A stretch of DNA of 64,000 nucleotides from the NCBI GenBank assembly GCA_900543395.1, contig UQQT01000007.1:8211-72210 (forward strand), written 5' to 3'. This DNA is from an uncultured Oscillospiraceae bacterium. Lineage in GTDB: Bacteria; Bacillota; Clostridia; Oscillospirales; Acutalibacteraceae. The position numbers and the translations under genes are program-made. Of the stretch, positions 40,831 to 50,144 are shown piece after piece. Below the pieces are notes generated by a model. The model worked only from the letters and a program-made list of their open reading frames with translations, was not told the DNA's origin and ran no database searches. How positions within the stretch are numbered: the stretch's first letter is position 1; each line of letters starts with the position of its first letter.

Positions 40831-43569
40831 TTATCTTTGCGAGAAATAGTTTACTATTCCCTGCGCTATCGCCGTCGCATAGAGAGTCTGCCCCGTTTCG
40901 TCAGCGAGAATTTTCATATTACCCTCGTTTGTCAGATATCCGCACTCTACAAGAACCGACGGACACTCCTCTATTCTCGTAACGGCATACGGGAAAAACC
41001 GCGTACCGAGGTCGAGTCCGTTATACTCGCTTTTCGTTTTGTCCGTATAATAATTATTTCTGTACATACCGACAAGCTGCGTGTGTATTGAGTCGGCAAG
41101 GAGCTTTGAATAACTCCTGTAATAAAACGTATGCGTACCGTATGCCGACGCGTCGGACGAGCCGTCGCAGTGAATCGAAACAAATACGTCGGGATTCATA
41201 CTGCGAGCCGTAAGAACTCTGTCAACAAGCGTAAGCCCCGTACCCGAATTCCTCGTTAAAACCGTTTTGATTCCGTTACTTTCGAGTATATTTTTTACTT
41301 TAGAAGCTATAGAATACGTTATTTTCTCCTCATATACGCTGCGATTGAACGCATATGTGCCCGTATCGCCGAATCCGCCGTGACCGGGGTCTATCATTAC
41401 GGTTAAAGCTGAGATATCCTTAACGTTATGCTTGAATACGAATTTTGTTCCCGCGTCGCCGTCGGGAGTCATTGAATAGCCGTAAAATCCGCCTTTTTTT
41501 CTTAAATAAAGCCGTAATATCACCGCGCCGTTACTGTCTGACAGCCATTCGCACGACGTAAACAGCGGGTCGGCCGAAAAATCAAACGTTCCCGAGCAAG
41601 TCGGCGAGTCATAGAATTTAATATCGACATACTCGCCCTCGCAGGTTTCGACATTATATTTGCGTCCGAGGTAACCCTCTTTATATGTCTGCGGAGCGAC
41701 CGAAACGAGCGTACTCGTTCTGAAATTCTGCGAAAAAGTAATCGAAGTCGTATTACCGTCAAGCGAAGCGGAAGTAAGAGAAACCGTATTTTCGGGCAGG
41801 ACAAAGCCGTTAATAATATAAACCGAGTTTTCGGCTTTAAATTTTATACCCGAAGTAAGACAGTACATAAATGTGTTTTCATACAGCTTCGTCGAATTTA
41901 TATACCCGTACGTATTTTTAAGCTGCGGAGTAGTCTCCGGAACGGAAAGATCGGAGTTCTCACCGGCGGGCGTTACCTCCGCTCTGTCAGCTGTAATTAC
42001 GCACATATCGCGCCTGCCGAGCCCGTTGTCCGAATAAGCGTCGGTACTGCTTTTGCCGTTTATGACCTCGTCGGCAATACCGTTTAAATATCCGCAGAAC
42101 GAAACGTCGGATTCGTCTGCCTCGCCCTTAAATCCGAGAGAGTATTGAGCCGTAAATTCGCATCTGTTATCGTCCGAAACAGCCGAAGAAGCCGTCAGCA
42201 TAATGTATTCGCCGTTTATAAATGCGAAAACCGAACTGTCCTTATACGCGTTACAGCTTAACGTGACGCTCTTTTTGTTTTCGGATAAAGTAACTTTCGT
42301 ATCCTTTATAATATCCTCGCACACGTCGAAAACATACGAATATCCTGCGTTCATGTGCCGTACTCTTACAATATTTCTGCCGACGGACAGCGGAATTTCC
42401 GCTTTGAATATACCGTCCTTATCGGCTGAAAAAACATACCAGGCTCTGTCCGCCGAGTTTCTTATATAAAGAGCATTTTCTTTTCTGCTCGTAACCCCCT
42501 CGAATTCGAGCGATTTTTTATCGTCCGACAGACGAAGCTTTGTTATATTCAGAGCCGTAATATCTATATCGTTATAGCCTTTAAAATACGAATACGCGCT
42601 GACGGTGCTGTTCTTTTTATTTTCAGTCAAAGCGTTTATGTCGTTATATACGATTCCGGACAGCGTGCCGTTATTATAAACACTGCGTATCTGCGAGTAT
42701 ATCTCGTCGTCCTCTGTCCAATCTCCGCCCGTCGCTGTTTTTTCATTATGCAGAACGCAGTAAATTCTCGCGTCATATTCTTTTGCAAGCGAAGCATAAG
42801 CCGAAATTATATCCCCGGCGGGAATCGACGACTTCATAGACGAAGTTATATCGGGGAAATACATATCCGCGCAGTTTGAACTTACCCATTTATCAACGAC
42901 AGAATTCTCCGTATTCGCCTCAAAGCAAATGCCCGAAGAAAAACCAAAGCTGTCGTTTAAAAACCTTGTAAATGAAGCGAGGGCGGAATCAAAAGCCTCC
43001 GCCTTCTTTTCATCCGTAACATGCTTTGAATAAAAATCCGACACGCCGTTTAATATAACGCCTTTTACGTTATAATCCTTAAACGGCGAAATATAACCGT
43101 CGTCCGTTTTAAACCTTTCACCCTTGAAAACGTCGGAAATATCCGCGCCGATATAAACGTACATTCCCTTAGAGTTTGCATAATCGGACAGATATTTTAT
43201 CTCGTCAAGTCCAGAGGACGTAACGTATTTGCCGTCTTTTTTTATATCAATAATCAATCCGTTGACGGACAGAGTCGCCGTAACGTCGATACTGTTCAAA
43301 AGCGTGTTTTTTATTTCGTCGTCGGACTTCTGAATGTCGGAAACCGAATCCGGAGAAATACGGACAAAATGCATATCGAGGAGCGTTTTATCTTCCTGTG
43401 TTTTCATAAAAGAAAAATCAGCTTCGCCCAAAACGAGAGTATTATCTGCTTTTTTGAATATCGAAAGCAGATCAAACGAAAGTCCGACCGCAGTTATAAC
43501 TCCCGCGCAAACGACCGAAACCGCGCATATAAAAACTATAAGCAGTATTCTTTTAGTTTTGCTTCTCAT
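40831..43569 (-). CDS. Secreted N-acetylmuramoyl-L-alanine amidase with a long N-terminal region
   Basis: The last 190 residues form an Amidase_3 zinc peptidase (VMIDPGHGGFGDTG, VYEEKITYSIASKVK, SIHCDGS, VLVECGYLTNEGNM). The first 720 are unusual: an N-terminal signal or anchor (residues 5-32), then an alpha/beta region (NGLIIDIKKDGKYVT, KGMYVYIGADISD, GVILNGVSDFYS, GFSSGICFEANTE, LSGIVYNDINA) that looks like a (beta/alpha)8 barrel of the glycosyl-hydrolase-like type, then beta-rich domains. The family is normally much shorter. A bifunctional wall hydrolase or a sugar-binding barrel is possible. The start overlaps the stop of the exonuclease gene. Confidence 0.75.
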   Translation of the reverse strand: MRSKTKRILLIVFICAVSVVCAGVITAVGLSFDLLSIFKKADNTLVLGEADFSFMKTQEDKTLLDMHFVRISPDSVSDIQKSDDEIKNTLLNSIDVTATLSVNGLIIDIKKDGKYVTSSGLDEIKYLSDYANSKGMYVYIGADISDVFKGERFKTDDGYISPFKDYNVKGVILNGVSDFYSKHVTDEKKAEAFDSALASFTRFLNDSFGFSSGICFEANTENSVVDKWVSSNCADMYFPDITSSMKSSIPAGDIISAYASLAKEYDARIYCVLHNEKTATGGDWTEDDEIYSQIRSVYNNGTLSGIVYNDINALTENKKNSTVSAYSYFKGYNDIDITALNITKLRLSDDKKSLEFEGVTSRKENALYIRNSADRAWYVFSADKDGIFKAEIPLSVGRNIVRVRHMNAGYSYVFDVCEDIIKDTKVTLSENKKSVTLSCNAYKDSSVFAFINGEYIMLTASSAVSDDNRCEFTAQYSLGFKGEADESDVSFCGYLNGIADEVINGKSSTDAYSDNGLGRRDMCVITADRAEVTPAGENSDLSVPETTPQLKNTYGYINSTKLYENTFMYCLTSGIKFKAENSVYIINGFVLPENTVSLTSASLDGNTTSITFSQNFRTSTLVSVAPQTYKEGYLGRKYNVETCEGEYVDIKFYDSPTCSGTFDFSADPLFTSCEWLSDSNGAVILRLYLRKKGGFYGYSMTPDGDAGTKFVFKHNVKDISALTVMIDPGHGGFGDTGTYAFNRSVYEEKITYSIASKVKNILESNGIKTVLTRNSGTGLTLVDRVLTARSMNPDVFVSIHCDGSSDASAYGTHTFYYRSYSKLLADSIHTQLVGMYRNNYYTDKTKSEYNGLDLGTRFFPYAVTRIEECPSVLVECGYLTNEGNMKILADETGQTLYATAIAQGIVNYFSQR

Positions 43570-44440
43570 TGTCTGCCTCCGTCTGTTCCTGTTCGGGCTT
43601 GTTATTTATTTCAATAATTCTTTTTTTAACGTCGATATGGTCAAAATGCTCACGGTAGCGAACGGAAAGAGTCGATTTCTTTTTGCAGTTCCTGCAGTAA
43701 AACGTCGCTCTGAACGCCTGATTGACAACGCGCCACTCTGTAATGCGTTTCATATAATTACGGCACTCTGCGCACGGACAGACCATTTTGCTCCTGTCTA
43801 TGCGTTCGTCGTGAATGTCCGTTATGTTCTTTGCTTTAAACATAAGACGTTTGTAGAAATTCCTGTCGCACTCGTGAATATACGAGGAAACCTCCTCTTC
43901 ATTATACGCTTTTTTAAGACACCGCCATGTAAGCAGGCTGTCGTCGAGCGCGCGGTGGGTCGAGAATTCGCTTACGTCGATACCGAACAGCGCGGCGGCC
44001 GCCGAAAGACCGATCTGCTGATTTGTGTCGAGTTTTAAATGATTCTGACAGAATCTCTGCGCGTCTGCATAAAACCCGATAAACGGGATATAATCCGTAT
44101 CGCAGAAGCATATAAGATTTTCAAGCAGAACGTGCAGATCTGTATTACCCCACGACATAAAAACACATTCCCTGTCGCCGAGCCATTTCGTAAAATCCGA
44201 CAGCGCACGGTCAAATCCGACTCCGCCGTACATGTCCTCGTTTGTAATGTGCGTCAGGTCTTTTACCCGCCCGCTTAATTTTTTTGAAAGCTGAGATCGT
44301 ATCAAAACGGAAAAAGTGTCAACAACGTCCATGTTTTCGTCAATCATTACGGCTCCTATTTCAATTATTTCATTGAAAAAAGCTTTCACGGCTTTATTAT
44401 ACGCGTTGTTCCACTCTAAATCCATGACAACATAATACAA
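43553..44440 (-). CDS. DEDDh exonuclease with a C-terminal Cys4 zinc-ribbon-like tail
   Basis: A 295-residue 3'-5' exonuclease. Motif I is VVMDLEWNN (Asp and Glu), motif II NTDLHVLLENL, and the motif III region is STHRALDDSLLTWRCL (His, Asp). Residues about 215-270 carry CPCAECRNY and, 30 residues on, FYCRNCKKK, a four-cysteine arrangement typical of a zinc ribbon. The start is taken as TTG at 44440 behind AGGTGTGA; the open frame extends to 44470 without a better site. Length and tail differ from DnaQ and KapD. Nucleic-acid substrate unknown. Confidence 0.75.
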   Translation of the reverse strand: MYYVVMDLEWNNAYNKAVKAFFNEIIEIGAVMIDENMDVVDTFSVLIRSQLSKKLSGRVKDLTHITNEDMYGGVGFDRALSDFTKWLGDRECVFMSWGNTDLHVLLENLICFCDTDYIPFIGFYADAQRFCQNHLKLDTNQQIGLSAAAALFGIDVSEFSTHRALDDSLLTWRCLKKAYNEEEVSSYIHECDRNFYKRLMFKAKNITDIHDERIDRSKMVCPCAECRNYMKRITEWRVVNQAFRATFYCRNCKKKSTLSVRYREHFDHIDVKKRIIEINNKPEQEQTEADNEKQN

Positions 44441-44532
44441 TACGATCACACCTAAAACATATCTATTCAAGTATAGTCTACTACATAACCGCAGTATTTG
44501 TCAAACAGTGTCGTAAAATATTTTATATGTCG

Positions 44533-44561
44533 TTGAAAAATTATATTGCATGAAGTATAAT
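44533..44561 (+). promoter_or_regulatory. Promoter of the copper chaperone-like gene
   Basis: TTGAAA (44533-44538) and TATAAT (44556-44561) with a 17-base spacer, 31 bases before the ATG. Confidence 0.75.
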
Positions 44562-44592
44562 ATAAATAATAAAACAAAACGGAGGTTATAAA

Positions 44593-44790
44593 ATGGAAAA
44601 AGTATTTAAAGTATCGGGAATGATGTGTTCACACTGTGAAAAAAGAGTCGAAAAGGCAGTCTCGGCAACAGACGGAGTATCGGCAGTAAAAGCCGATTCG
44701 GCTAACGGAACATGCTCCGTTACGTTCGAAAATGCAAGCGAATCCGATATCAAAAAGGCAATTACCGACGCGGGTTATACGGTTGAATAA
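44593..44790 (+). CDS. Heavy-metal-associated domain protein, CopZ-like
   Basis: A 65-residue ferredoxin-fold protein with the metal motif MMCSHCEKRVEKAV (Cys-X-X-Cys). CopZ-type proteins carry Cu+ to an ATPase. It has GGAGG before the start, its own promoter and a hairpin after the stop. No copper ATPase or CsoR gene is near, so the partner is elsewhere. Confidence 0.85.
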   Translation: MEKVFKVSGMMCSHCEKRVEKAVSATDGVSAVKADSANGTCSVTFENASESDIKKAITDAGYTVE

Positions 44791-44810
44791 AAAAAAATAG
44801 CAATATATTC

Positions 44811-44849
44811 GCCGACAGATGTTATCCGACATTAGTCGGCATTTTGTTT
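44811..44849 (+). terminator. Hairpin after the CopZ-like gene
   Basis: GCCGAC and GTCGGC pair with an 18-base loop, followed by ATTTTGTTT. Weak terminator. Confidence 0.5.
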
Positions 44850-44933
44850 AAAAATTATATATAATCAACAAGCATTTTTCTTTATTGGGTGTATAAATTT
44901 ATATCCCGTATTAATTAATAAACATAATACAGA

Positions 44934-44962
44934 TTGAACGTCGCGTATATTTTTGATATAAT
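44934..44962 (+). promoter_or_regulatory. Promoter of the large secreted protein
   Basis: TTGAAC (44934-44939) and TATAAT (44957-44962) with a 17-base spacer, 40 bases before the ATG at 45003. Confidence 0.75.
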
Positions 44963-45002
44963 TCAAATGTATGTATTTTTACAATATTTGGAGGTAATAT
45001 TA

Positions 45003-48000
45003 ATGCGTAATGCAAGAAAAAAACTATTTAATATTATTTCATTGATTTTAACTTTTGTTTTGACTTTTTCGTGCTTTACGATTATTGCGCCGTTGTCGGC
45101 GTCGGCTGTCGACCCGACAATGCAGAATGTGAAGTTTTACGTTCCCGAGGTTATATACCTCGCGCCGAACGTTCAGTCATGGACTTCGGCAACGTCTACC
45201 CCGTTCCAGTTCTTTATTCAGAATGACACTTCGACAGGCAAACCGAAGTCAACGCAGGAATTGACGGGTACCGTATATTTTGAATATGCGAACGCAGCGA
45301 GCGCAAAGTTAAGCTATTTCTGGCTCGACGATATAACGTCCGATACAAAGTTATCCGGAGGTTCTATTTATATGGGTTCGGCGCTTTCCGCCGGAACACA
45401 GAAAACGCTCACTCTTTCTTCGGGTAAAGCGACAACGACTATCAGCGCGGAGAACAGCATATCCCCGTCTCTCGCGGCAAGTAAAACAGGATGCTATATA
45501 CAGTGGGTGCTTACTTTTACCGATTCTGCGGATTCACAGACAAAAACCGCAATAGCCTACACTTATGTGTATAAACCGTATGTAATTCCGTACGGAACAA
45601 CGTGCGAAATGCTTAACAACCGAGGCACAAACTCCTACTGTAACGTTGTTTCATGGATTACCGGCGTACACTCAATGACCGGAACCTCCGATTACTATCC
45701 CAGATACGCAGTGTCCGACAGTGCAAAGGGAATGGCGGGATTTTTAAGCACGCAGAATACAGGCTATTCCGCAAGTACAAAGATAACCGGCACGAGGACT
45801 CAGCCGTCGGCTAATGTCAGTACATATGCCACCTCGCTTTATTCCGTATTTGCGTCTGAAACAAAAGCTCATGCATATTTTTACGCAAATCAGACAAATT
45901 CGGGCGTCAACGACAATTCGCCGCTTGATTGGTTTACAAACGGCACAAGCGGAGCGTTTAACGTCAAATCATTCAGATATCAAAAGCAGGACGACGGATA
46001 TAACTACGGAGACGGATATAACAGAATGAATACCGTATCACCCGTAGTCGGCACCGTAAACATAGATTCGAGCAGATATTCAAATTTAAGTCAGATACCG
46101 AATCTCGGATTGGGAATGCTTGTAACGTCCGACAAAAATGCCGGCAAGGGCGGAGCCTGGATGGTTTCCGAATATACCGGAAGCACATATTTAAATGAAG
46201 AACGCGATAAACAGAGAAACAGTATATCCGAAATACAAAAACGCTGGACAGACGCGGAAAACAACGGAACCGTTATAGCCCGCCAGGGAAGCTATAACAG
46301 CATTCAAAAGGGTTTTCAATACGAAGGCATAAAATATGCCGGAGGACTTGTAAGCTCAATTCCGAATTCTACAACAACAAAAACATATACATATAAAACT
46401 CTGATGTTAAACTCCGACTCCGACTACTGTTTTAACTCATCAATAATCAGGGTTTCGGCAAACATTTATAACAAATCCAACCTGCGTACCGCCGTACAGA
46501 ACGCGCAGAGTTATTTTGCACAGCTGGGTATAAACAGTTCGTCGTTTACAAGCTCATATTTCTACACTTCGGAGTCTAATTCCAAATGGACGGCTTTCGT
46601 CACCGCATACAAAAACGCGTGCAAGGGATTGACCGTTCTCGATTCGACTGTTACGAATCCCGACACGCTTGCGACGAACCTTACAAACGCGCTCAACGCG
46701 TTGCAGACTAAGGTTATTCTCGACGCAAACGGCGGAACGATAAACGGTTCGTCAACCTCAAGCCATTGGTTTGTTATAGGTAAAAACGCCAATGCTTCCG
46801 TTAATCTATCCTCGTATGTTCCGACCCGTTCGGGCTACGCATTCAACGGCTGGGCTTTGAGCAAGACCGTGCAGTCGGGTGCGGACTCGTTCACACTTGG
46901 ACATAAGGACACGCTTTACGCCGTATGGCAGGCAATCGGAACGACGTCGGATACTGCCGTCGTAGACTTTGCCTCTGCGGGATATTCGGATGTCTTATCA
47001 AACGACGCATGCTCAAACGGCAGTATAATCGGCGTCTCAACGGCATCCCCTGCCGTACAGAACGGAAATACACTTCAGGAGACATACAACTCCTCAACGG
47101 CAAATTCCGCAGGTACGGTTTCGATAGAAAGTAATAAGCTTAAATTCACTCCGACAGCAGAATTTAAATCCGCACAGACGTATTACTACGCAGTAAAGCT
47201 TTGCTCGGGAAAATATACGTGCTACTCATATTCGAGCGTCACTTTTGTGCCTGCAAATAACATTCTGTTTGAGGAATCGGCGTTTACATTCGAAAACGGC
47301 ACGGACGCGGTCTGGACGGACGTTACAGGCTCCGGCAATACCTACACCGGCAGCGGAAACAATTCCGACTACGGTTATTCGTCCGAATATGCAAACGACT
47401 CGACATATTCGCTCGGCAAAGCAAAATCGGTAACGGTTACAAAAACGCAGTTTGAGTCAGCGTCAAGCTCATACAAATGGCCGTCGGCAACATTCAGTTT
47501 CCGGGGAACGGGCTTTGACCTTAACGCTATCGCGAAAAACACGGCGGGTCTTATGACAGTCGACCTGTACAGATATGGTGAATTAACTGCGATAAAGAAA
47601 ATCGCGGTCAATACTTATTATGACGATTCGGCATACGGAACGCTTTACCAGTCCCCCGTCGCGTCATTAACGGGACTTGACTACGGTCATTATACGATAA
47701 AAGTCACGGTCGCATATCACCCGATGTTTGACAGAACTTATTTAACATCGACAAACGGCGCACTCCGCGCTCCCTCGCAGGGACAGACCGAGGGCAAGGG
47801 CAGTGCAAGCGGTCAGTATATCGGAGTTATCGACAGTATCAGAATTTACGACCCGGCGGGAACGAATCTCACATCCGGCACCGTTTACGAAACATATAAA
47901 AACGCGGGCGAACTTAATCCGACGTTCGCAAATCTCAAATCAATGCTTCTCACCTCAGAAGCAAACGACTTAATAATGAAGGGTGAAACGCAGACGGGTT

Positions 48001-48815
48001 CCGTCTATGTTGAGGGAAATGCTAACGTTTCTTCCGTTGCCGATTATAATAATTCAAGCGCAAACTGTGAAGTAATGCTCGCCCCCGGCGACGCGGCGGC
48101 GTTTAAGATTAACAGCCCCTTCGCAAAAGTTCAGATCGGACTTCGTTCTGCGGACGGCAATACGGCGGTTGCAAAAATCGGAAACGATACATTTACGCTC
48201 CGCTCCGCTACAGAAATGTTCTACACGGTAACGCCCGAAAACTCCATGATAGTAATTGCAAACGGTTCTTCTTCGGGTCTGGTTGCAGTCGGCAGGATAA
48301 AAATAATCCCCTCGTCCGAATCAAACTCCGTTTCCTATGCCGCTGTTACATCCGATATTGCTTTGATGTCATACGTTTCAAGAAGCCTCTCAAAAATAAA
48401 AGCATCCCCGGCTCCCTCGATTGACGGCGAATATACGTTTAACGTTTCATTCTCGTCTGACAATAAAAAAATTGATTCGGTTATAACGGTCAATTCGGAC
48501 AAATTCACTTATTTGTCTGATGACAGCGGAAGCTGGACGGCATATCTTGATGTTTTGACAAACGATGAAATTATCAATAATGCGTTTAAATCATGCTCGG
48601 CAGATAAGGAGCTTAAACTCAACCGGAACAAAACCGTCAGACTTACGCTCGTTTACAAAAACGGAGAATGGAGTCCGCAGAGTATTGAAATTAAATGCGA
48701 TAATATCAAGACGGACTCCGAGCAAACGCTTCTCGAAAAAATAACGGCATTCGTTTTAGGTATTTTTGATTTTATAATCAAAATAGTCAATATAATTTCA
48801 AAGATATTAAAATAA
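45003..48815 (+). CDS. Large secreted protein of unknown function
   Basis: 1270 residues. The ATG at 45003 follows GGAGG; upstream in-frame codons overlap the promoter. A signal peptide (LFNIISLILTFVLTFSCFTI, cleavage near ASAVDP) is followed by a large beta-rich body with many Ser, Thr, Asn and Tyr residues. A segment near residues 575-640 (VILDANGGTING to GHKDTLYAVW) matches the Listeria-Bacteroides (InlB B-type) repeat. The end is hydrophobic (EKITAFVLGIFDFIIKIVNI), so it may anchor the protein to the membrane. It is followed by a small four-cysteine peptide gene 25 bases on. No known enzyme domain was recognised. Confidence 0.8.
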   Translation: MRNARKKLFNIISLILTFVLTFSCFTIIAPLSASAVDPTMQNVKFYVPEVIYLAPNVQSWTSATSTPFQFFIQNDTSTGKPKSTQELTGTVYFEYANAASAKLSYFWLDDITSDTKLSGGSIYMGSALSAGTQKTLTLSSGKATTTISAENSISPSLAASKTGCYIQWVLTFTDSADSQTKTAIAYTYVYKPYVIPYGTTCEMLNNRGTNSYCNVVSWITGVHSMTGTSDYYPRYAVSDSAKGMAGFLSTQNTGYSASTKITGTRTQPSANVSTYATSLYSVFASETKAHAYFYANQTNSGVNDNSPLDWFTNGTSGAFNVKSFRYQKQDDGYNYGDGYNRMNTVSPVVGTVNIDSSRYSNLSQIPNLGLGMLVTSDKNAGKGGAWMVSEYTGSTYLNEERDKQRNSISEIQKRWTDAENNGTVIARQGSYNSIQKGFQYEGIKYAGGLVSSIPNSTTTKTYTYKTLMLNSDSDYCFNSSIIRVSANIYNKSNLRTAVQNAQSYFAQLGINSSSFTSSYFYTSESNSKWTAFVTAYKNACKGLTVLDSTVTNPDTLATNLTNALNALQTKVILDANGGTINGSSTSSHWFVIGKNANASVNLSSYVPTRSGYAFNGWALSKTVQSGADSFTLGHKDTLYAVWQAIGTTSDTAVVDFASAGYSDVLSNDACSNGSIIGVSTASPAVQNGNTLQETYNSSTANSAGTVSIESNKLKFTPTAEFKSAQTYYYAVKLCSGKYTCYSYSSVTFVPANNILFEESAFTFENGTDAVWTDVTGSGNTYTGSGNNSDYGYSSEYANDSTYSLGKAKSVTVTKTQFESASSSYKWPSATFSFRGTGFDLNAIAKNTAGLMTVDLYRYGELTAIKKIAVNTYYDDSAYGTLYQSPVASLTGLDYGHYTIKVTVAYHPMFDRTYLTSTNGALRAPSQGQTEGKGSASGQYIGVIDSIRIYDPAGTNLTSGTVYETYKNAGELNPTFANLKSMLLTSEANDLIMKGETQTGSVYVEGNANVSSVADYNNSSANCEVMLAPGDAAAFKINSPFAKVQIGLRSADGNTAVAKIGNDTFTLRSATEMFYTVTPENSMIVIANGSSSGLVAVGRIKIIPSSESNSVSYAAVTSDIALMSYVSRSLSKIKASPAPSIDGEYTFNVSFSSDNKKIDSVITVNSDKFTYLSDDSGSWTAYLDVLTNDEIINNAFKSCSADKELKLNRNKTVRLTLVYKNGEWSPQSIEIKCDNIKTDSEQTLLEKITAFVLGIFDFIIKIVNIISKILK

Positions 48816-48840
48816 CAGCTTTACGAAAAGGTGATTTATT

Positions 48841-49071
48841 ATGAAAAAACATTATATAAAACCGACCGTTGAAGCTGTGGAATTTCAGCTCGGCGGGTCT
48901 GTAATTGCCGCGTGTCAGTACATCACAAACAATCAGATGTATCAGTGCGCGGTCGACATTCCTGGACTGGGCACGATTTTCACTCTCGAAAGCTCGTGCG
49001 ATTATATCGGCGAAGAGGGCGACGTATGCAACTTCACTCCGCAGCCCGGATTTAACGTATACTGGTCGTAA
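48841..49071 (+). CDS. 76-residue four-cysteine peptide (RiPP-precursor-like)
   Basis: Starts behind AAAGGTGA, 25 bases after the large secreted protein. It begins MKKHYIKPTVEAVEFQLGGS then VIAACQYITNN, with a leader-like Lys/Pro/Glu start, VIAAC as a possible border and four cysteines (C25, C36, C53, C62). The C-terminal part (IPGLGTIFTLESSCDYIGEE) lacks a signal peptide. I have seen similar short peptides in related Clostridia but do not know a function. No modifying enzyme (radical SAM, LanM) or peptidase-ABC exporter is in the window, so a RiPP role is a guess. Confidence 0.65.
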   Translation: MKKHYIKPTVEAVEFQLGGSVIAACQYITNNQMYQCAVDIPGLGTIFTLESSCDYIGEEGDVCNFTPQPGFNVYWS

Positions 49072-49083
49072 AAAAGCAAAAAC

Positions 49084-49115
49084 CGCAGTCATTAAACGGT
49101 GACTGCGATTTTTTA
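49084..49115. terminator. Bidirectional terminator between the peptide and YbaK genes
   Basis: CGCAGTCA and TGACTGCG with an 8-base loop, then ATTTTTTATT. Confidence 0.75.
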
Positions 49116-49135
49116 TTGTTTTAAATATTTTAGTA

Positions 49136-49609
49136 TTAAACGGCGGGTATCTTGCACACATCAACCCAGCCCACGCTCTGCGAACACTCTTCGAGTTCGG
49201 GAATACTGAGTCCTATCGCACTTGAAGCCGTACCGCATGCCGGGTAAACCATATCATATTTTTTCAGACTCTCGTCAAGATAAACATCGACTCCGTCGTT
49301 TAACGCAAACGGGCAGACTCCCCCGACCATATGACCGGTCTTAGGCTCAACCTCGTCGTGGGACAGCATTTTCGCCTTGCAGTGAAAAGTCGCTTTGTAT
49401 TTTGCATTATCGATTCTCGCGTCTCCGGCGGCAATTACAAGAATTGTTTTATCCCCCGTGTTAAACGAAAGCGATTTTGCAATCATTCCGGATTCGACTC
49501 CGAGTGCGTCCGCTGCTAAATCGACCGTCGCGCTCGAAACGTCGAATTCGATAACCCGCGAATCAAGCTCCCACTTCGAAAGATACTTTTTAACTTTTTC
49601 AATCGACAT
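49136..49609 (-). CDS. YbaK/EbsC-type aminoacyl-tRNA deacylase
   Basis: Hydrolyses wrongly charged tRNA (Cys-tRNAPro or Ala-tRNAPro class). The 157-residue protein has the family regions DLAADALGVESGMIAKSLSF, VIAAGDARIDNAKYKATF, TGHMVGGVCPFALNDGVDVY and VYPACGTASSAIGLSI. It is a freestanding editing domain with its own transcript. Confidence 0.9.
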   Translation of the reverse strand: MSIEKVKKYLSKWELDSRVIEFDVSSATVDLAADALGVESGMIAKSLSFNTGDKTILVIAAGDARIDNAKYKATFHCKAKMLSHDEVEPKTGHMVGGVCPFALNDGVDVYLDESLKKYDMVYPACGTASSAIGLSIPELEECSQSVGWVDVCKIPAV

Positions 49610-49756
49610 ATTTACACATCCGTATCATATCATTTATATATGTTATTTATATTAATGAGATTATATCATACCTTTAATTGTCAATTCAATACAAATAGAT
49701 TGTGAGAAATCACGAATTTTATGCTTTTTCACCCCGTTATTTGGCAACAATTAATG

Positions 49757-49784
49757 TTGAAAAGTAAAAAAAAAGTGCTATAAT
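49757..49784 (+). promoter_or_regulatory. Promoter of the V/A-type ATPase operon
   Basis: TTGAAA (49757-49762) and TATAAT (49779-49784) with a 16-base spacer, about 40 bases before the first gene. Confidence 0.65.
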
Positions 49785-49823
49785 AACAGATTATAGAGAG
49801 TATGGATTTGAGGTGATTTACAA

Positions 49824-50144
49824 ATGAAAAGCACGCTTCAGGAAATACTTGAGGTCGAAATGAAAGCGCAGGAAAGAACAAAGGAAGCACTTTTGTACAA
49901 GCAGAACACTATCGACGAAATAGCCGACATCCGAAAAAAATTAGCCGAGGAAAAATTACAGCAGGCCGAAATAAAAATCGACGAGCTGAAAAAGAAATCC
50001 GAAGCCGACACGGAAAAAGCTCTTTCTTCGTCAAAAAAGAACTGCGAGGAAACTATCGCGTCGCTCGAACTTAAATCAAAAAACAGCAGTGACGAATGGA
50101 TTTCGCAGGTCGTCAAACGCGTTCTGGCGGGTGAAGAAAAATGA
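49824..50144 (+). CDS. V/A-type ATPase subunit H/G (stalk coiled coil)
   Basis: A 106-residue Glu/Lys-rich coiled coil (EVEMKAQERTKEALLYKQNT, EIKIDELKKKSEADTEKALS) with the heptad pattern of the peripheral-stalk subunit that pairs with subunit E. It is the first gene of the operon; its stop overlaps the start of subunit C by four bases. Confidence 0.75.
   Translation: MKSTLQEILEVEMKAQERTKEALLYKQNTIDEIADIRKKLAEEKLQQAEIKIDELKKKSEADTEKALSSSKKNCEETIASLELKSKNSSDEWISQVVKRVLAGEEK

Noticed and set aside
48841..49071. Confident lanthipeptide or sactipeptide call for the four-cysteine peptide
   Set aside because: No modifying enzyme or dedicated exporter lies in the window.
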